DNA of 64,000 bases from Fremontodendron californicum (taxonomy: Eukaryota; Streptophyta; Magnoliopsida; Malvales; Malvaceae): the NCBI GenBank assembly GCA_030761205.1, contig JAULJL010000039.1, forward strand, positions 7,574,001 through 7,638,000, in the 5' to 3' direction. This document shows, piece by piece, positions 60,601 through 64,000 of this stretch; positions within the stretch are counted from its first letter, which is position 1, and each line of letters starts with the position of its first letter. The notes beneath the pieces were generated by a model. The model saw only the letters and a program-made list of their open reading frames with translations. It was not told the origin of the DNA and searched no databases. Position numbers and translations under genes: made by a program.

Positions 60601-62863
60601 AAAATGCAAGCATAATGAACACTATAAGTTTCGGCCAAGGTAAAAACATGTAGGAAATTTTTTGTAAACTTTGATATTTTGTGAAAAAGAAAAGAAGAAG
60701 TAGTAAGACTTTTTGAAACCTTTGTAAGAAACCTTTGTTTTTGAATGAGAAAAGATCAAACTAACATAGAAAAGAAAAAAAAAAAAAAAAAAACAAATGC
60801 ATGAGAAATGAAGAGGAAATGAAGAACATGAGAAGAGAATAAAGTTACCTAGCAAAGCTTCCAAAAATCCTCTCCAACTTCCTCATTTTTCTCTCTTCCT
60901 TTCCTTTTCTCCTTGAGAGGTTTTAGCTACTGCCTTTTGTTCTCCAATTTAGAGAATGTATCTATAAAAAAAAAAAAAATGAAAACCCTTGTTAAAGAGC
61001 CCTGGCCGAAAATTGCTTGGTGTAGTGCATGCTCCTCTTTTTTTTTTTTTTTTTGCCTTAGTCATGCTTTCTACATGCTTCTCCAACATCTTTTCCACAT
61101 GGCTATTTCTTGTCCCCCTTCTTCATGGCCATCTCCTAAAATTAAGGATCTACTAACCTCTCATTGGCTCTAAATGTCACCTCAATTATTGTTGTCTCCT
61201 ATCTCTACAACCTTTCTTAAGCCACTTGTCATGATCATGTAGCTTAACAACAAAATATCTTCCTAGTTGAAATTTTTATTCCACTTGGCCTCATCCTATA
61301 GCCTTCATATGGTCTTCACATGGCCTTGGCCAATGGCCTTCCATCCTTACAATTAAAATGCCTCCTATTGGCCAAGAATGCCACATAGGCAAGTAGTGGT
61401 GAATCATGTTTTTTCTTTAAAAATATCTACTTTATCTTCCATCTTGACCATTGGATCACATCTCTCAGTCTTTTCTCTCTCTTTGGCAGAAAATGGCCTG
61501 GAATATTCAGAGCCATTCCTCTTTTTTATTTGCAAATTGGTTCTTTTTTGGTTTTTTGGTAAAATTACATTTTGACCCTTAAACTTGATCTATTTGTAAA
61601 TGGGCCCCAATTCTGGATTTTTCCTCTCCAATTCATCCTATCCAATATTAAACTCACTTTTGAAAGTTATCATAATTTTTCGAGCTCTTTTTCCATTTTT
61701 TTCGGATTATTCTCCAAAATTGCATTTTGGCTTCTTGGAACTTTGCCTATTTTCATTTCAAATCCATTTTTGGATTTTTCTTCTCCAATCCATCCTATCT
61801 AATATTAAACTCAGTTCTGAAAGTTTTTATAATTGTTTGAGCTCGTTTTCTATTTTTCCCGGATTTTTCTCTAAAATTGAGAATTAGTCCCCCCGAATTT
61901 AGCCTATTTGCATTTCGACCCCATTTTTTGGGGTTTTTCTTCTCATTTCCTTATTTCCATGTTAAACTTAATTCTGGAAAGTTTCTCAATTTTTCGAGCT
62001 CGGATTCTATTTTTTTTGGATTTTCTAAAATTGCATTTTTGTCATTGAAACCTTGGTTTTACTCGAAACGGGCCAATTTTCTGAATTTTCTTTTTCCATC
62101 CCCTTTTTCATTTATTGAATTGGAGTTGGACCAATTTTTGCCCATTTTTTATATTCGAATTCCCTTTCGATTTGACATTCCCTTTTTCTCAAAAATTAGG
62201 AATTTCCTCTTTTTTGGCTTCTTTCTCCAATTGACTTTCCCTTTAAATCCACTTCAAATTTGATCTTCGGATATCTTTATTTATTGGTTATATTCCACTT
62301 TTAACCTTCGATTTTGTCCAATTTTATCATTTATATACTTTTCCCCAAATATGCAAAAGTCTCCAATTTTCTCCAAAATGGCAATTTCCAATTTATCCAC
62401 TTTTGTTCAATTTGTCTTCCGAATAATTTCTTTTTGTAAAATTGGACCTTGAGGTACCCCTTTATACTGATTATCCTTCAATTTGAGGTTTCAATTTCAT
62501 TTAATTTTATCGTTTACATACTTTTTCCCAAAATTTGAAATTCTATGCTTTTCTCCTACATTGAAATTTGCAATGTCTTCACACCACCAAATTTTCCTTT
62601 TATCTTTAATTAGGGATCTTCGATTATCATGATTTCTTCACCATTGTTCAATTCTTCTTCTGAATCTTTATTTTTCCAAGAGTTGACTTTTTTAGTTGTT
62701 GACTTTTTAAAGTTGACTTTTTTGGAGTTGACTTTTTTGTGTTGACCTCCAAATCAAAGTCTTAGAGACCCAACTATGGAATTAGGGGAGATTCTCTGCA
62801 TTCCGAGAAGTTGGAGGAGAACTTACCTAATTTAGGGGGCTCGAACAAAATTAGGTGTTTACA
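57684..62863 (-). repeat. 3' LTR of a second Ogre-like element
   Basis: About 5180 bases from tgtcgcaacc to gtgtttaca on the plus strand, so TG...CA in element orientation. It keeps the U5 block (57950-58040), hairpin (59315-59350) and the gttgactttt tract (62680-62740), but much of the middle differs from the other LTRs. It has a 33-base array at 58440-58800 built on atgacatggcatatatg. The bases before it are TTCCT; the matching duplication must lie beyond the window. Confidence 0.9.
58440..58800. repeat. 33-bp array in the edge LTR
   Basis: Units of about 33 bases with aactcatgacatggcata and tatgacataacaaat (for example 58566, 58599, 58633). It lies at the same relative place as the 38-bp arrays of the complete element but has a different sequence. 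Confidence 0.8.
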
Positions 62864-63159
62864 GCTGCCCCTCTTTGACTATTGTTGAGAATCAGGAATC
62901 AGGCAAAGATAAAATAGACAACAATTTTGTCAGATCACAGTGAGGGAGAGGAGATAGAGTTTTCTTCATTTTTCATTTTTTTTATCACTTCATTTTTTCT
63001 TTGTAAACTGTAGATAAAAGGATTTGTCCTTAAATTGAGTTCCTTAACTAATCAAGGCTCGACTCGTCTTCAGAAAACGAGTTCGATTTGCAAGAGAAAA
63101 AAATACCTCGACGGTGATCCCCGAGCCTAATCTTACCTTGGTGAAATTTGTTTAAAATT

Positions 63160-63470
63160 CTAGGTATCTCCTCTAGAAGCTTCGGCTATCACCACCAAAG
63201 ACTTGTTCACATTTAAAATTCTTTTAAAACAGTAAAATTTTGGGTATCTCTTCCAAAAGCTTCGACTATCACCACCAAAGACTTGTTCATTTCTTTTAAA
63301 ATAGTAAAATTTTGGGTATCTCCTCCAGAAGCTTCAGCTATCACCATCAAAGACTTGGTTTCTTTCTTTTAAAACAGTAAAATTCTAGGTATCTCCTCCA
63401 GAAGCTTCGGCTATCACCACCAAAGACTTGGTTTCTTTCTTTTAAAACTCTGGATATTGCTTTTTGAAAA
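63160..63470. repeat. Tandem array, 72-81-bp unit, edge element
   Basis: Four copies anchored by ggtatctcctc(c)agaagctt at 63163, 63244, 63316 and 63391, each followed by cggctatcaccaccaaagac. Its sequence is unrelated to the 75-bp array of the complete element although its place is the same. Confidence 0.88.
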
Positions 63471-63514
63471 TGTGTTTGAAAATTATACCCAAAGGTTTTG
63501 AGAGAGGATGGAAA

Positions 63515-63990
63515 TATTTCATGATGCAAATGCTTCATGATGCAGACGCAGAGATTAAACAAGATGCACATGCTTCATGGTGCATATGCAAATGTCTTGG
63601 ATTGATGCAAATGCTTCTTGATGCAGATGCAGAGATTAAACAAGATGTAAATGCTTCATGGTGCAAACGTAAATGTCTTCGATTGATGCAAATGCTTCTT
63701 GATGCAGATGCAAAGATTAAACAAGATGCAAATGCTTGATGGTGCAAATGCAAATGTCTTTTTTTATGCAGATGCATATGTCTTGGATTAATGCAAATGC
63801 TTCATAAAATGATACGGATGCAGAGATTTTCAATGTGCAAATGCTTTTGAATGATGTAAATGCAAATATCCTCAAATGATGCAAATACTTCAAAAAATGA
63901 TGCAAATGCAAAGATTATCAATGTGCAAACGCTTCTGATGCAAATGCAAATGCCTTTGATTGTTTTCATGTTTATGATCCATGAATGGTG
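63515..63990. repeat. atgcaaatgctt-rich degenerate array, edge element
   Basis: Repeats of gatgcaaatgcttcttgatg, agatgcagagattaaaca and tgcttcatggtgca. Counterpart of 41605-42090. The open frames in it (for example 63464-63739) follow from its period. Confidence 0.8.
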
Positions 63991-64000
63991 TAACTGCAGT

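Larger units (their letters stand above)
62864..64000 (-). mobile_element. 3' interior of the second Ogre-like element (cut by window end)
   Basis: It opens with the polypurine block gctgcccctctttg (plus-strand view) and the shared run ttgttgagaatcaggaat, found also at 40370. Next comes a tandem array (63160-63470) and the atgcaaatgc array (63515-63990). No coding region is reached. Confidence 0.85.

Noticed and set aside
63464..63911. Met/Asp/Ala-rich and His-rich ORFs at the window end
   Set aside because: They follow from the atgcaaatgc period and occur on both strands of the array.

Overview
This is plant nuclear DNA, most likely from a eudicot. It is AT-rich, it holds one intron-rich gene (14 exons with GT-AG junctions), and most of the rest is LTR retrotransposon and MITE sequence. 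I cannot name the species.

Layout. (1) 1-7607: a large, nearly identical inverted repeat made from one very long LTR (arms 1-3127 and 3643-6750, unpaired centre about 515 bp). (2) 7852-12791: a solo LTR of the same superfamily with a perfect 5-bp target duplication, inserted in degenerate low-copy sequence. (3) 12.8-17.1 kb: AT-rich DNA with several MITE-like elements, one of which splits a short relic ORF. (4) 17158-24258, minus strand: the one intact host gene, a secreted serine carboxypeptidase-like protein of 492 residues (SCPL20 type). Its introns hold MITEs of several families. (5) 24.3-35.4 kb: MITEs, a small TRIM-like element, an old LTR scrap, a C-terminal SPT5 pseudogene broken by a MITE and a Mutator-like element, and a probable dead exon. 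(6) 35454-54387, minus strand: a structurally complete 18.9-kb Ty3/gypsy element of the Tat/Ogre type. It has about 4.9-kb LTRs, target duplication GTATT, a tRNA-Arg primer site and two gag-like reading frames, but no recognisable pol. (7) 54.4-57.7 kb: AT-rich spacer with a second copy of one MITE. (8) 57684-64000, minus strand: the 3' LTR (about 5.2 kb) and first 1.1 kb of the interior of another Ogre-like element that runs off the window.

How it fits together. The four long-LTR loci (palindrome, solo LTR, complete element, edge element) belong to related subfamilies. They share a U5 block, an LTR hairpin and a PBS-like motif. In the complete element, gag survives with single in-frame stops and pol is missing, so it looks like a large non-autonomous element that would have needed an autonomous relative for enzymes. 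The carboxypeptidase gene is the only locus I expect to be expressed as a normal host protein.
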